Source: Reticulitermes speratus (lineage: Eukaryota; Arthropoda; Insecta; Blattodea; Rhinotermitidae). From it: DNA of 64,000 nucleotides. Positions 45,987 through 57,535 of the stretch are shown in pieces; positions within the stretch are counted from its first letter, which is position 1, and every line of letters starts with the position of its first letter. Location: the NCBI GenBank assembly GCA_021186555.1, contig JAJKFL010000039.1, positions 19,634,733-19,698,732 on the forward strand. Reading direction: 5' to 3'. The notes beneath the pieces were generated by a model. It searched no databases. It was not told the origin of the DNA and saw nothing but the letters and a program-made list of their open reading frames with translations. The translations under genes were made by a program, and so were the position numbers.

Positions 45987-47720
45987 AGGTTGATTTGAGC
46001 GTCATACAAATAAGGGGTTTGCATTTTACCAATGCAACTATTACGTTATTCAAACAGTTGGTAGTGCATATCGTTTAAGTACTAAATGTAACTGGAATTG
46101 AATCTGTATTGAATAGTTTCTGAGAACATACACTTCCCCATTATGTATTATTATATAGAAACCACGGAAAGACGTGTGGCCGATCCATTACCTACACATT
46201 TTCCTGGAGATTTTAAAGCTTTCCTTCTAGTAGCCGTTGTGTTGACAGGAATGTTGGTAATCATAACAACATTATAACTTTCGCTAGCGGTTTTGGGCTG
46301 CTTGATATGGGCCAGAGGGGGCTGGAGGGGAATACAGCCTTAAGCAGAAAGAGTAGTGTTTGAAAGTTGTCCTGTCAGTCATTCATGGGGGTTCTTTCAG
46401 TGGCGTAAGTACATTTGTTCACAAAGCAGGGTAAAACAATGGGTTTTCACTGTGATAAAGTGGTCGTCTGAAGACAGGTGGACAATGGAGTTCTAGAACG
46501 TTGCTTGTATTACCGGTAAGTTCAGCCCTACTTGAGGACAAGGCTTACAGGACTGGGGGCTACCTCAAAAAATGTGGATTGGTCTGGATTTTTTATCTTT
46601 GCCCTGATGATAGAATGAGCAATTTGCCGTGGTTTCAAACTGAAGAAGTAGAAACAAACACTGACCAAATTCCGTCATATCACAGCTGAAAACAAAAATA
46701 CAACTTAGTTGATTCCGTGAGAAACATTCTCCATGGCAGCAGTTAAAATATCAAAAGAAACCAGATTTGACTCAGTCCGTGAGTTTTAACTGAATACCCC
46801 GTGAGTTTCTCTCTGTGGTGTGTGGTTTTGGACTGCGGAGTTGGAACTGTGTGAAAAGAGCCGAGCGTCTGTGGTACCTGTCTGGTTGATCTCGAACCTG
46901 AGTCCCTTATATTGACAGTCTTGTTGCTGCATCAGCGGACGCCACAGTGTTGGGACAGTTACCAGCTGAATTTATACATAAATAAGAATTTGTAACCACT
47001 GAAGGATCAGATTCTGTCAGTGCTTGTATAATCATATACTGCAGACAATTCTAAGCAATACAGGATAACTATAAACACTTGGCAACCTACTCACGTGGTT
47101 TTTTAATCCCTACGTCACGCAGTTCGCAGTGATCAACAAATGTGAGGTGACGACCATTGACACAAACGTTTAGACGTTCAACTGTTTGCTAGAATGTCAG
47201 ATAATCAAACGTTTACACAAACTTCAGACATTCAGACGTTTACACAAACTTCAGAAAATCAAATAAGTTTTTTATTCCGCACACTTGGAAATATTTATAC
47301 TGTCGATTCAACATAAAGTAGCCGAAGAGCGATTACGGGAGCTCTATCGGGTTCTTTGTTTTTTTTCGGTTACTTAACGGTATTCTTTCTATGTAGCAAC
47401 AAATGAGTGGACAGTAGGTAAGACTCTGGGATGAAGAATCAAGGTACTGTTTGGCATTGACCTAGCGAAGGGGTGGATGGACTGCGTCAGTAACCTGCGT
47501 ACGCTTAACGGGGCACCCGTCTTTGCTGATGTGTAACCGCAGGTGTTCAGTTTGTCTCGAACGTTCACATAGAGTAAATTAAGGGAGCCTAATTAATATC
47601 AGTTATGAAAGGTCTAAAATTATCAGAACAAAATAACGGAATTCAGGATTGCCATTTCTTGAAAATTATTTTGACCTTTCAACCCTGACACATAATGTTT
47701 TATTTAAACACTCTCCTTCT
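45987..47720. other. No recognisable feature
   Basis: About 1.7 kb without a recognisable gene or repeat copy. An ACACAAACTTCAGA direct repeat lies near 47216-47259. Confidence 0.45.
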
Positions 47721-47721
47721 C

Positions 47722-47880
47722 GGTTATAAAAAGCAATCAGTTAATGCTGTGTAAGGAAAAAGTCGCCGTTTTTTTCTGAGATGCTTACAAAACACATAAA
47801 TACCCTGTGTGGGCAGGATGTAGAATTTTTGAATGTTAAACCTGGTGGTACCTATAGTAACCGCAAGGCTTTAAAATGTT
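47722..47880. repeat. Dispersed repeat shared with 5068-5225
   Basis: AATCAGTTAATGCTGTGTAA, AGTCGCCGTTTTT and GGATGTAGAATTTTTGAATG follow the order of the copy at 5.1 kb. Confidence 0.5.
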
Positions 47881-48497
47881 AGTCTTACGACCAATTAAAT
47901 TGTATTTATAATTTAAATGTACGCAAAAGTGCATAGTTAAAATGTTGCGTTGCTTTCTTAGTATGTTGTCGCAGTGTGCCAGGCCGGCTTTGGTTTACTC
48001 ATGTCCAAAAGACACTGAAGAAAAAGCCAGAAACCTCAGTCGGAATGGCCAATACCTCGAAATAAATTCCAATATTTTACCTGCACACTACAAATGTAAA
48101 AAATACCCTGCTGCATTAAACTACAAGGTGTATATATTTCTTTTTTTGGCTGGTCTAGTCTTAAAGGTTACCGGAAACATTAAGACGTGTATCGTGTTGA
48201 TATAAAGGCGATGAACACCAGTGACTGTTTTAATACTTGTTCTTAATATATTCCGATTTCTTGCTCATTTAGTAGAAGACTAAAATGTGCACATAGTTTG
48301 TCGCTGAATTAAGGACTTTTTTTTCACCATGGTGTCTATAACTTGGCCTTGCTGAGGTGTCATAATGAGAGCTTACGAAATTACGTCTGGTGCTTGTTTT
48401 ATAACGTACTGGTCGTCTGAGGTCGTCGTTTGATTGCCCAATTTCCGCCATGCTTTTTAGATTTTACAAGGAACGCTGTACGTAGGTAACCGTATTG

Positions 48498-48605
48498 CAT
48501 GTAGAATTGATACAAGTCTTCTGGGATGTGATGCTTTGTCGTTCGGCGAGTAGTTCCCGACGTTTCGGAGGATCATAGTGCCTTCATGTTCAGGATCAAG
48601 CAGTC
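48498..48605 (-). mobile_element. Penelope-like remnant
   Basis: The right-hand end is GTCTTCTGGGATGTGATGC on +, the inverse of the GCGTCACRTCCCAGAAGAC end seen in other copies. A hammerhead-like motif follows on the minus strand. Confidence 0.5.
48556..48597 (-). ncRNA. Hammerhead-like motif (GAAACGTC)
   Basis: Minus strand: CTGAACA (a one-base change from CTGAAGA), extra T, stem GAAGG/CCTCC with one mismatch, GAAACGTC, GGGA. The ACGT palindrome is intact. Helix I keeps only a C-G and a U-G pair. Confidence 0.4.
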
Positions 48606-50045
48606 AAAGGATCTACACTTCAGAATTATCAGCACCACTCACAGTCTGTCGAGAGACTCGAAATTTGATTAGAATCGGAAAAAATATCGGGAACCTTATA
48701 CGAAGACCTAAGTACAGGTTATTGTTGCCGGCGACATAAATTCGCCATAAAGGTTCTGAATTCGAGTGAAGTGATATGAGGCTGCTAGGATAGCCGAGGA
48801 GGTACAATGTAACGTAATTTTTACGTTGCCTTTCTTGTTTCTCAGTATTCTGGGGAATATTTGAACCTGAGGCAGAAAGAGAAAGGAAACAACAAAAGAG
48901 CCTCCATAATCTACACTCTTCTCTTGATATTGTTGTTATGACGAGTACAGCAAGAAACATGATATGGACAAGACAGAGTTTTCATTTTAAAATTTCAAGC
49001 CAAGGTACCGATCAAAGGACATAATTTTACGGGAGGATTATATTAAAACCTAATTATTTTCGACTATGTGGTGTAATGCATCTTTGAGAATCTAATGGTT
49101 GCTTCGTCAGTCTGGAAACGCCCCGTCTCTTCTGGAACCATTGCCTTGTCACAAAAGTCCTCAACTATTGCGTCATCGTGCTCAGCATAAATGCATATCC
49201 TGTAGTTTGTTATCCGTTCTGTTGCTGTCCGCTCGTCGTAGCCACGTTCTCGCAAACGGCATCTTGACTTTGTGTTCTGCGATTCGGATTTTGAGTACGT
49301 TTCTCACACTTCACATTCATACTAAACGCTCTGCCATGCGTGCTAAATACCCTGCCATTTCATCGTCCTCGAGTTAATCGTCTTGTTAATACACGTATGT
49401 GGTATTGTGTACAGTGTATGAGCGTCTCACTGTGCACTGTTTAAATTTATCTTATAATTATGGAAATAATATGTAAAAGTGTAGCTTGGAATTAATTGGA
49501 TCAGCATGTGGTTCAGTGACGAGCTTTTGTCAACATGGTTATCAGATGCATAGTAGCAGTAGTGGATTTGTTGAACGTGTCACTTAATTACGAGTAAAAA
49601 CTGCTGAACACCCTGTACCGTGGAGTTTGTGTCACTGGGTTAGGATTGCTGCTTGTCCGTAGCTCTACAGAGACGTTCGCTGGACACTGTGAGTGACAGC
49701 AACCTTTCGAGATGCACGTTTGTTTGAGATGTCGTCTTGCAGAAACAGTTCCGGACGGTGACGCCACACCGTGCGTGAGATTACAACGGAACTGTAGAAG
49801 TTTAGTGCTGGTGTTAGTCAAGCTTGCAATGTTACGTTTCACTACGTAATATGCTCCTTTCACTTTCGTTGGAAACTCTCTCTTCACCGCGCCTTGTTAG
49901 GCTACTCTTCCACGCTTAACTGTGTCACTAGGCTGCTTTCCGATAGCTAATGTGGGTTCGTTGAGGGAGAACGTACAATGGCAGTTATTGTGCTTTCTTT
50001 GCATGAAGCCCATGAAGTGAACGTGCAGAATAATGGGGACAGTAT
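48606..50045. other. No recognisable feature
   Basis: Minus-strand frames of 63-115 codons at 48613-49887 carry nothing that I recognise. Confidence 0.4.
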
Positions 50046-50047
50046 GT

Positions 50048-50071
50048 CCGTCTGTCTGTCTGTCTGTCTGT
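50048..50071. repeat. (TCTG)n microsatellite
   Basis: About six units. Confidence 0.9.
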
Positions 50072-50139
50072 TCGTTTTGTTTTTAATCTCCAAATTCTAA
50101 TTCCGATAGTCCTTCGTAAAAGGATGATGATTAAGCAAC

Positions 50140-50260
50140 AGGGAAAGAAATTCACAACTTCTCACGAACCCGATGGCGTATTACCGTGTTCACAAAAGCT
50201 CGCTACTGGCTCCCTAGCTTGAGTCACATCCTGACACCCTGCGTCTCTGAGATTCGTTTT
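50140..50260 (-). pseudogene. LINE 3' fragment, very decayed
   Basis: On + CGTATTACCGTGTTCACAAA and AGCTCGCTACTGGCTCCCTA line up with the corresponding part of the LINE copies at 12.5 and 25.1 kb. Confidence 0.4.
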
Positions 50261-50980
50261 CATAATTTCTAAATGTGAGAGGTGCTGTCTCTCCGTTGAG
50301 GTTTTCCGGCTTATGTTTTGTAAGTTAATTCTCACCTCTGCGACATCTTACAAACTACATAACTGATACTAATTGCATTTTGTATGGAGGGTGCATGACA
50401 CTGCGACTGCCGCGTTTGTCAATGTCCGTGCCGCCGTGATTCGACTTTATATGAACGTCAAATGAAGCATTGCCAGATTTCTCACGAACGGCTCAGAGTT
50501 CGAAAACTGAGTATATCGCAGTGAGATGTGTAATTTTCAGTATGGCGTATACCTATCAAAATACAAGGAAACATAATTTAAGATTTGCGAAATGTGACGT
50601 TTCTGTCTATTGCTAATTAGCTTTGTCAGTTTATTTATTTGTACCTGCAATAGGCTTGAATGTACAGGAAGGGCAATAGTGGTACAAAATCTCGAAAATG
50701 CATTTGAGAATTCGATGTTGTTTAGGTGACGTAGCTAATTATTTGTTTAATGGAGTGAGTTAATTAGTAAACCTGTCAGTCTCTTATATCATAGGTTACT
50801 CAATTAGTGAGTTAGTTATTAATTTGACAGGTAGTTATGTGGTGAGTTAATTGTTACTTTAGCGACCAATTAATTAATTTGTGTACCAGTGTCAGTCAAT
50901 GAGTGTATCATTTGATATCATGTCACTTAGTTCTTAGTTAGTCACTTAACCACTTTTAAGGGCCCCGCAGCAAATGCTGC
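50261..50980. other. No recognisable feature
   Basis: GTTAGT/TTAATT-rich stretch at 50720-50950, otherwise nothing. Confidence 0.4.
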
Positions 50981-50984
50981 GGAC

Positions 50985-51200
50985 GCACCGCAGCCTTAGG
51001 GCTTGCTGTGCAACCCTGTGATGAAGACGGTTTTGTGTTTTTTCGTTTTTCCGAGTAATGGAGCACCGGTGGAATGAAACTGACAGGGGAAAACCGAAGT
51101 ACTTGGGCAAAAACCTGTCACAGTGCCACGTTTTTCACCACAAATCCCACATGGACTGACCCGGGATCGAACCTCCGCCTGAGTCATGGCACGGCCATAA
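50985..51200 (-). mobile_element. SINE family 3 copy
   Basis: The minus-strand head is seen on + as GGGATCGAACCTCCGCCTGA and GTCATGGCACGGCC, and the body inverse as CACCACAAATCCCACATGGA. Family as at 33028. Confidence 0.7.
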
Positions 51201-51205
51201 ATTGG

Positions 51206-51840
51206 TTGGTTACTTAGTAGTTTAATTAGCCAGTGACGGTCGTTTAATGCGTACGTCATTTAATCGTAGAGTGGCAGTAATCAGTAAGTAAATCAGCTTC
51301 TCACTCAGTTACTGTACCTAACGTACGAATGGACCGCGTGTTGTTAGATGACAGGAGAAACAACTTTGATGTGTGTGTGTGTGTAGGCAGAAAGACACAG
51401 AAGCTACGACGGCATGATATCGACTGAATGATCGACCTGTTCGTTACTGACTACGCTTGCGCAACAACAAACCACATTGTTGCACGTCAGATGCCTGAAC
51501 TGGCCCGCGACGTAGTGTTCTCGGGGATGCTGGGGAAAGTAAGGAGGGCTCTTCCGACTTAATAGATCTGGGTGTTTTTCATATTGTAAAATTAATTCCA
51601 ATTGGAGTTTTGCAAAAAAAAATGTTGCATTATTATCGTAAGAGAGAGGCGAGGCTCGTTATTTGATTTTTATTGCTGTATCAATGCTGTTGGTCCACTT
51701 CCAGATCAATTTCCGTGCCAAGTACTGAACGTGTATGTGACAGATTGTCGCAGTGGCTAATTTGCCACGACACTTACTGCACTCTGGAGCGTGTTTGATG
51801 CAAACGACGTCTCCAAGTGTCGACATAAATTCCAAATTCT
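51206..51840. other. No recognisable feature
   Basis: A short (TG)n at 51372-51385. Nothing else. Confidence 0.4.
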
Positions 51841-51844
51841 GACC

Positions 51845-52130
51845 GTATATCCTTTACTTTTCCTTTTTCTATTTTTCTGTCTTATTTCATCCTACCGTCT
51901 TTCTGTTTCCCTTTTAATTTCTTTCAACAGTTACTTCTCTCTTTCTGTCTTTTCTTCTTGCTTTCTGTCTGTTCTTTCTGTCTCGTTTTCCTTCCTACTT
52001 CGTCATTTTTCTTTTCTAACTTTATCACTTTGTATTTGCTTCTTTTTCCCCCCTTCCCCTTCTTCTTCTCTCCCTACTCCTTTTCTTAATTTACTATTTT
52101 TTGTTTCTTTCATTCCTCACATAACGCAGC
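51845..52130 (+). repeat. Pyrimidine-rich tract
   Basis: About 290 bases, mostly T and C, with CTTTCTGTCT and TTCCTTCC units. The 127-codon frame across it is a composition artefact. Confidence 0.8.
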
Positions 52131-52366
52131 CACGGTCTTCGCGCACAGCACGATCCTGTTACGTCTGTTGTTGATTAAGTGGAGCCTTCGACTACGGTTC
52201 CGTTTCGTTCTCTTTGTAATATCATCGCAGATTGTAAATGCATAAAGTGGACGAATTATCGGAAAGCCTTGCCTAAACAACTGGACAGATTTCGACTAAA
52301 TTTTATATTACAGGTGTGCGCTAATACACTAACAGTTCTGCGGGCAATTTTATTTTGGTCCGTATA

Positions 52367-52394
52367 TAGTAGTAGTAGTAGTAGTAGTAGTAGT
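52367..52394. repeat. (TAG)n microsatellite
   Basis: About nine units. Confidence 0.95.
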
Positions 52395-52747
52395 ATATCA
52401 TGATAGTTCAGTTTGAAACAGATATCTCGCGGTGTTTCTATTCAAAGGTTTGTCTCCTGTATTCTTCCATCTGTAGGAGTGAGCCATCATGTTCAGTAAG
52501 TGGATTTCTCTTCCGGTTGTGGGTATGGAAGGAAGACCAGCACGTGCATATATGTGGGCCGAACATAATTTATCTGTCGGCTCTAAATAACACAGCCACT
52601 TTTTACCCGCATCGCTATGCATGGAACCAACTTAAAGATCACAATAATCTGTGCAGGTCGCCAAGAATAGATCACTGTTTTCGATGTAACAAGTACTGTA
52701 ATTTTATTAGCGTTTTTGTAATATCTTCCATCTTCCTAAGGAGTTTG

Positions 52748-52960
52748 TCTCAAGTCGTGATGCTTCTTAATTGTTTTCCGGTGGTACCAGGTTTGGATCG
52801 GCAGGGAAATCAAATATTCTGAGACTTTTTTCTTCTCAGTCCTTCGAGACAAATGTCAGGGTAGTAGCTTCAACTAGGCCTCGACCACTTCCTTCCACAT
52901 TCTTTCCAATTTATTTTGTTAAATTATTATACCATTCGACACTGTATAGCATGAGTTAGT
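52748..52960 (+). mobile_element. SINE family 4, 5'-decayed copy
   Basis: CAGTCCTTCGAGACAAATGT and TAGTAGCTTCAACTAGGCCT, then CCATTCGACACTGTATAGCA, parallel the body of the 40.5-kb copy. The tRNA-like head is not clear. Confidence 0.5.
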
Positions 52961-53695
52961 GAAAGCATCGTTAAATAAGCCACATCATCAGATAGGTCAA
53001 ATAAAGCCTGTTCCTTTAGATCTTGTAGTTGCAGTTGGTCTTGCCATCTTTGTTTTGGCCTCCCCAGATAACGGCGTCCGCTTGGGTGATACTGGAGAGC
53101 CAATTGGTAGACGATGTTCTTCTTCCTTCTTCTCGTCCTCCTCCTCCTCCTGCCTTTAGTCTCTTCTTATCCTTCCTCCTTTTTTAGCATATTCTTCCCC
53201 TATTTTGTATTTTTTCTTCTCTTCCTCTATCTTGAAAGTTATAAACCCGCAGTTGTGCGTTCAGAGGTCTGAAAGCAATGGAATTCTGTCTGAAAGAAGA
53301 TCGAGCGTTTGCGCAAAAGACGTAAAGAACGTCATACAGAATGGGAGGAAGCAAGAAAGAATGTGCGTTGCTGAGTGACTTCACAGTTCAGCGTAAATAT
53401 CTGACATGATTTCAATCACGAATACATAAATGCATGAGCTATGTACTGCTGCGTAATATTTTTACCTTCAAGTAACTACCTACATTAAAGCGGAAAATAT
53501 TCAATTGTTTTGTGTTTCCGTTATATGTAGATAGATCTTACTGTGTGTGAAACGTGTTATTGGTATTAAAATTTTCCGTCTCGAAATGTTCTGCGTTTAT
53601 GTCCAATAAAAAAACTGCAAATTCGGGCTTCTACGTATTTTCAAATTTCACATCCTAAAAAATTACAATAATTACTTTTATTGTTATTGCGTAGT
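52961..53695. other. No recognisable feature
   Basis: CCTCCTCCTCCTCC run near 53138. No gene. Confidence 0.4.
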
Positions 53696-53698
53696 ACA

Positions 53699-53742
53699 TT
53701 AAACCGGAGGTAGGAGGACTTTTCCTCCCATGTCCGGTTTAA
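53699..53742. other. Short hairpin
   Basis: TTAAACCGGAGGTAGGAGGA pairs with TCCTCCCATGTCCGGTTTAA with three mismatches and a loop of about four bases. It has no known motif of a histone stem-loop or similar. Confidence 0.5.
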
Positions 53743-54115
53743 TACAGGAGGTTGTTGAAAGGGACTGGTGACATTGTGAGTCGAGCTGTTTCCATTGTGC
53801 TTTGATGGTAATGAACATGACTATCCAGAAATACAAATGACCTCCGCTTGAAAATGAAATAACAAAGTAACTGACCAATACTATTGTGTTTCGTTCATGA
53901 TGACTTGAGTGAATGCAGATGCATGTTGGACGGATGTAAATATAAAGTTCACAACTCGTAAATGTGAAGAAAGGAAGAATGGAGGCATAAAGCTCAAAAT
54001 CTGTAGGACGTACTGCTTATGACCTTATGGTATGCGCATGTAACATCCATTTCTAACCTGTGACGTGGAACAGAAATACATAATTATGTAATTTGATAAA
54101 GGAGTACTTCTAGAT

Positions 54116-54515
54116 GCCGATCCCAGTGGCCGCGCGGTCTAAGGCGTGGGTCTTCGGCCGCTCGCTTACTAGGATCGTGGGTTCGAATCCCACCGGGGGC
54201 ATGGATGTTTGTGTTGTGTGGTAATATGGAACGTAAAGTGACATGAAGGACGAAAGGATTTAAACAGTACAAAAATGGATCAAAGGGAAAAAAACCCCGG
54301 ACAGGCAAAAAAAAAAAAAAATCCCGCCTTGGGCATGGATGTCTGTCTCTTGTGAGTGTTGTGTGTTGTCAGGTAGAAGTCTCTGCGACTAGCTGGTCAC
54401 TCGTCCAGAGGAGTCCTACCGAGTGTGGTGTGTCTAAAAAGTGTGTGATCGTGAAGCCTCGAAAAATGAGGCGGCGGCCTAGGCCCCCAAGGGGCTGTCG
54501 AGTCATTGAAAAAAA
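54116..54515 (+). mobile_element. SINE family 2 copy interrupted by a short A-tailed insertion
   Basis: The head 54116-54208 continues into the body only at 54331. The 112-base insert 54209-54320 ends in a 15-base A run. GGGCATGGATGT flanks it on both sides (54197-54208, 54331-54342), within a longer near-duplication of about 22 bases. It is therefore either an A-tailed retroposon inserted in the SINE or a template-switch product. Confidence 0.75.
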
Positions 54516-54739
54516 AAAGTACTTCTGGATACCTGGACATAACACGTCTGTAAATCTTAACCGATTTAATGATCGTGATGTACAATTAACCTACCGTGCA
54601 TGTACACTGCAGGCAAGAGCAGGCCCCATTGACTGTTCTATAATGCAGTTACTATCCATTACATAAGTAGTATCAGTAATATATAATATTGGACAGGCGG
54701 CAGTGATAGGCGTACTCAGACATAACGTGTATGGGGATA

Positions 54740-55100
54740 TGGGAGGAATTGCTGGAAACGAAACAATCGAGTAACAATGAAACGTGTTTGCTGTCTTAAA
54801 TAAAATATTCGGGAGCGTGTGGCACGCTTGGGACAGAAGTGAAACGTATTCAGAATTCTGGCTGGCAAACCGAAAGTCAGGAGAGAACTTTGAAGACCTA
54901 CACATAGTTGGGATAATAATATTAAAGTGTTTCTTAAAGAATAGGATGGGTGTGAACTGGATTCATCAGTACAGTAGTCAGTGGCGGACTCTTTTGAACA
55001 CGGTAGTGAACTTTTGGGTTCCATAAGGTGCGGGGAATTTCTTGGCTGGCTCAGGAACTGTACGGTTCTGTAGAGGGACTTTGCTGCTTGGAGTTGGATA
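54740..55100 (+). pseudogene. LINE 3' coding end
   Basis: The frame reads GVNWIHQYSSQWRTLLNTVV then NFWVP and a stop. It is the G-V-D-W-I-x-L-A-Q-D-R-x-x-W-R-x-L-V-N-x-V-M-N-L-R-V-P end of the LINE RT ORF, with small changes and gaps. The region upstream to about 54780 keeps traces of the preceding part. The 192-codon minus-strand frame 54716-55294 is antisense to it. This is the best preserved end copy in the window and it is still non-functional. Confidence 0.65.
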
Positions 55101-55465
55101 GAAAAATGAAATATTTGCCTGGAAAACGAACTGGTGCCATCGTTTGAAGAGAACTGAAGAAAGCCGATGTAGAAGACGTTATCGGTAGGCCTATACACCA
55201 AAAGGTATGACGAGGTAGAAAGCCCTGTTCTCAAGAAAAGTCGTAGTAGAGTCAGAACATTGTATTGAGACTGATCCATGAAAATAATGATCACGAAATG
55301 TGTAAAATCATGGGCTGTTTATTACGCAATTCTTAGTGCACGGTTTAACGCATTTGTACCTTGTGTAACTGAAAAATTTAATGATCTTCTCCGATTCGAT
55401 TATGAACGCTTTTAATGTACTTTGTTTACGATGGTATTGGATTTAACGAAAACATGGTCAGGTAC
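55101..55465. other. No recognisable feature
   Basis: Unrecognised. Confidence 0.4.
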
Positions 55466-55466
55466 G

Positions 55467-55735
55467 GCCGATCCCAGTGGCCGCGCGGTCTAAGGCGTGG
55501 GTCTGCGGCCGCTTGCGTACTGGGATTGTGGGTTCGAATCCCGCCGGGGGCTTGGATGTCTGTCTCTTGTAAGTGTTGTGTGTTGTCAGGTAGAGGTCTC
55601 TGCGACGAGCTGGTCACTCGTCCAGAGGAGTCCTACCGAGTGTGGTGTGTCTAAAGTGTGTGATCGTGAAGCCTTGAAAAACAATGAGGCGGCCTAGGCC
55701 CCCAAGGGGCTGTCGAGCCGTTGCGAAAAATGTTC
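55467..55735 (+). mobile_element. SINE family 2, full-length copy
   Basis: A box in CAGTGGCCGCGCGGTCTAAG, B box in GGGTTCGAATCCCGCC, body with CGAGCTGGTCACTCGTCCAG, 3' part CCAAGGGGCTGTCGAGCC. It is the copy I would use as the family reference. Confidence 0.85.
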
Positions 55736-55807
55736 AAGTACGATGATATACTTACTAACGTCCTGTAGGCTGTCACATGAATGAATTATACTAAGCCGGG
55801 TTTCCGT

Positions 55808-55809
<2 letters not shown>

Positions 55810-55841
<32 letters not shown>
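55810..55841. repeat. (AT)n microsatellite
   Basis: About sixteen units. Confidence 0.95.
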
Positions 55842-55845
<4 letters not shown>

Positions 55846-56780
55846 CTTGTGTTATGTGTTTTCTTTCTTGCATTTACATCTGTCTCAGAACAGGGTCGAA
55901 TAGCGGCCTGCAGCCAAAACAGCAATGAACCTGTTGTTTCTATAAAAGGCGGCGAATTTATTGAGAAGCTAACAAACTGTCAGCTTCTCAGAAATGACCC
56001 TACTCTGCACAGCGGTTTAGTATTTTATTCGTAAAATACTGATGACGCTTTATCGACTACACAGATGATGCAGTGTGGAATGAGACTGTGAGGTTCTGAT
56101 GAACGGTGAGTATGTAACGATTCAGACGAAGGCGATCTTGTTCTGTTTCAAAGCACTGTCACGGCGTTTCGAAGAGAAACTGAAGAAGAACACGAAAAAC
56201 CAGTATAATAGCCGAGATTTGAATCCGGTATTTCCCGGCGTCATTAAACTTGTCACTATACGGCAATTTGATGTACGTGAAATGAGGGAACGTCCACCGC
56301 GGTAAAAGAAAAAAAAAAGGCGCCGCACGGAGCGGCGAGTATCAAGCTGGTCGGTGTTGCCCTTGACAGGTGTCAGGTTGTCACTTACACGGCCTTGGCA
56401 TGAGTAAGCGAAATAGGAGGGAAGTGCAGGAACACGCCAAGCGGAATGCAGGAGTTGGAGCAGAACTGACCACTGACTGATAGAGGCGAGTTGAAATGCT
56501 GAAACACAGAACACTGCGGCATATGGGGATAATCTCCGTTAATATTTACAGGGGCAAAGGCATGCCTTTTCTTCTGTATTTACCACTTCTTTCTACCAAG
56601 TGGCGTTGTGCCTCCCGCAAGCGGATGCTTTACCAGTTTATATATGAATATTTCCCTCACAGCAGGTCATAATTGCTTTATCTTTCCAGTATTATTTTCA
56701 TCCCTCTTTCCTATTTGTCTGTTTGTCTTTGTGTTTCTGATTGTAACCATCACGACCGCTACTCGTGGCACTGTTTCCAT
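55842..56780. other. No recognisable feature
   Basis: Frames of up to 130 codons carry nothing recognised. An A-rich run lies at about 56308-56319. Confidence 0.4.
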
Positions 56781-56784
56781 TCAT

Positions 56785-56945
56785 GGGCATAACGATTGCT
56801 AGCCTGTGTTTCAGTCTGTAAACACTGCAACTCCCAACCTTATATTTAAATCCACAAACATTACAAATGCCAGTCTTATATTCCAATCCATAGGCATCAC
56901 AATTGCTGGCCTCATATTTCGATCTGTAGGCATTACGATTGGTAG
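56785..56945. repeat. Degenerate minisatellite, about 36-bp period
   Basis: Units around CATCACAATTGCTGGCCTCA followed by TATTTCGATCTGTAGG, four and a half copies. As 36 is a multiple of three, one minus-strand frame repeats V-M-P-M-D-x-N-I-R-like residues by default. Confidence 0.75.
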
Positions 56946-57275
56946 AATTCGGCAGTGGTGTGGATAAGATTCCCGCAGACCCCGTGGCGCCCGGGGCATC
57001 GTGGTTGAGGGGTCTGCAAAAGCTCAGAACACTAAAATTTGTTACGGGTTCTTTCGGACTGGACAGTAGTAATCAGATACTGCTATGAGATATATGAGTG
57101 AGTTGGTTTATAATTATAAGGGCCCCCGACCGGTTGCCTACGCCACAGGAATTAGGTTTAGTTGTATAGGTGCACCGACACAGCGCAAACTTTATTGTCA
57201 GTATTGTATTGTCAGTAGTGTATTGTGTGTACTAGTGTAAGGACTACTGCCACCGGGTGAAAACCCAACTGAAGT
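56946..57275. other. Possible LINE 3' untranslated end
   Basis: CCACCGGGTGAAAACCCAAC followed by TGAAGTAA and the AAT repeat resembles the end of a LINE with an A-rich or AAT tail. It is not certain. Confidence 0.3.
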
Positions 57276-57276
57276 A

Positions 57277-57277
<1 letters not shown>

Positions 57278-57318
<41 letters not shown>
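57278..57318. repeat. (AAT)n microsatellite
   Basis: About 13 units, perhaps grown from a retroposon tail. Confidence 0.95.
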
Positions 57319-57320
<2 letters not shown>

Positions 57321-57374
57321 GTAGGAAGGTGTCCTGTGCTAGAAGGTAATGTCATGCCTGTGCTTAATCACTGC

Positions 57375-57535
57375 GCGCCGTGAAGCCATAACGAGGAATG
57401 GAGGTATTACTCCTCGCATTTGTAACTTTGGAACTAGATAGAGGTGAGCCGTCAGCGTCGTGCTTCATTTAGAGGCAACTATGTTTCACCTGCCGGGAAT
57501 CGAACCCCTTTTCGTCAGTCGTTTAGCTCATGTCC
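57375..57535 (-). mobile_element. SINE family 1, internally deleted copy
   Basis: The tail part (GGAACTAGATAGAGGTGAGC on +) is followed directly by the head part (CCGGGAATCGAACCCCTTTT); the middle of the body is missing. Confidence 0.6.

Noticed and set aside
54716..55294. 192-codon minus-strand frame, longest in the window
   Set aside because: It is antisense to a LINE 3' coding end that I can read on the + strand and shows no domain of its own.
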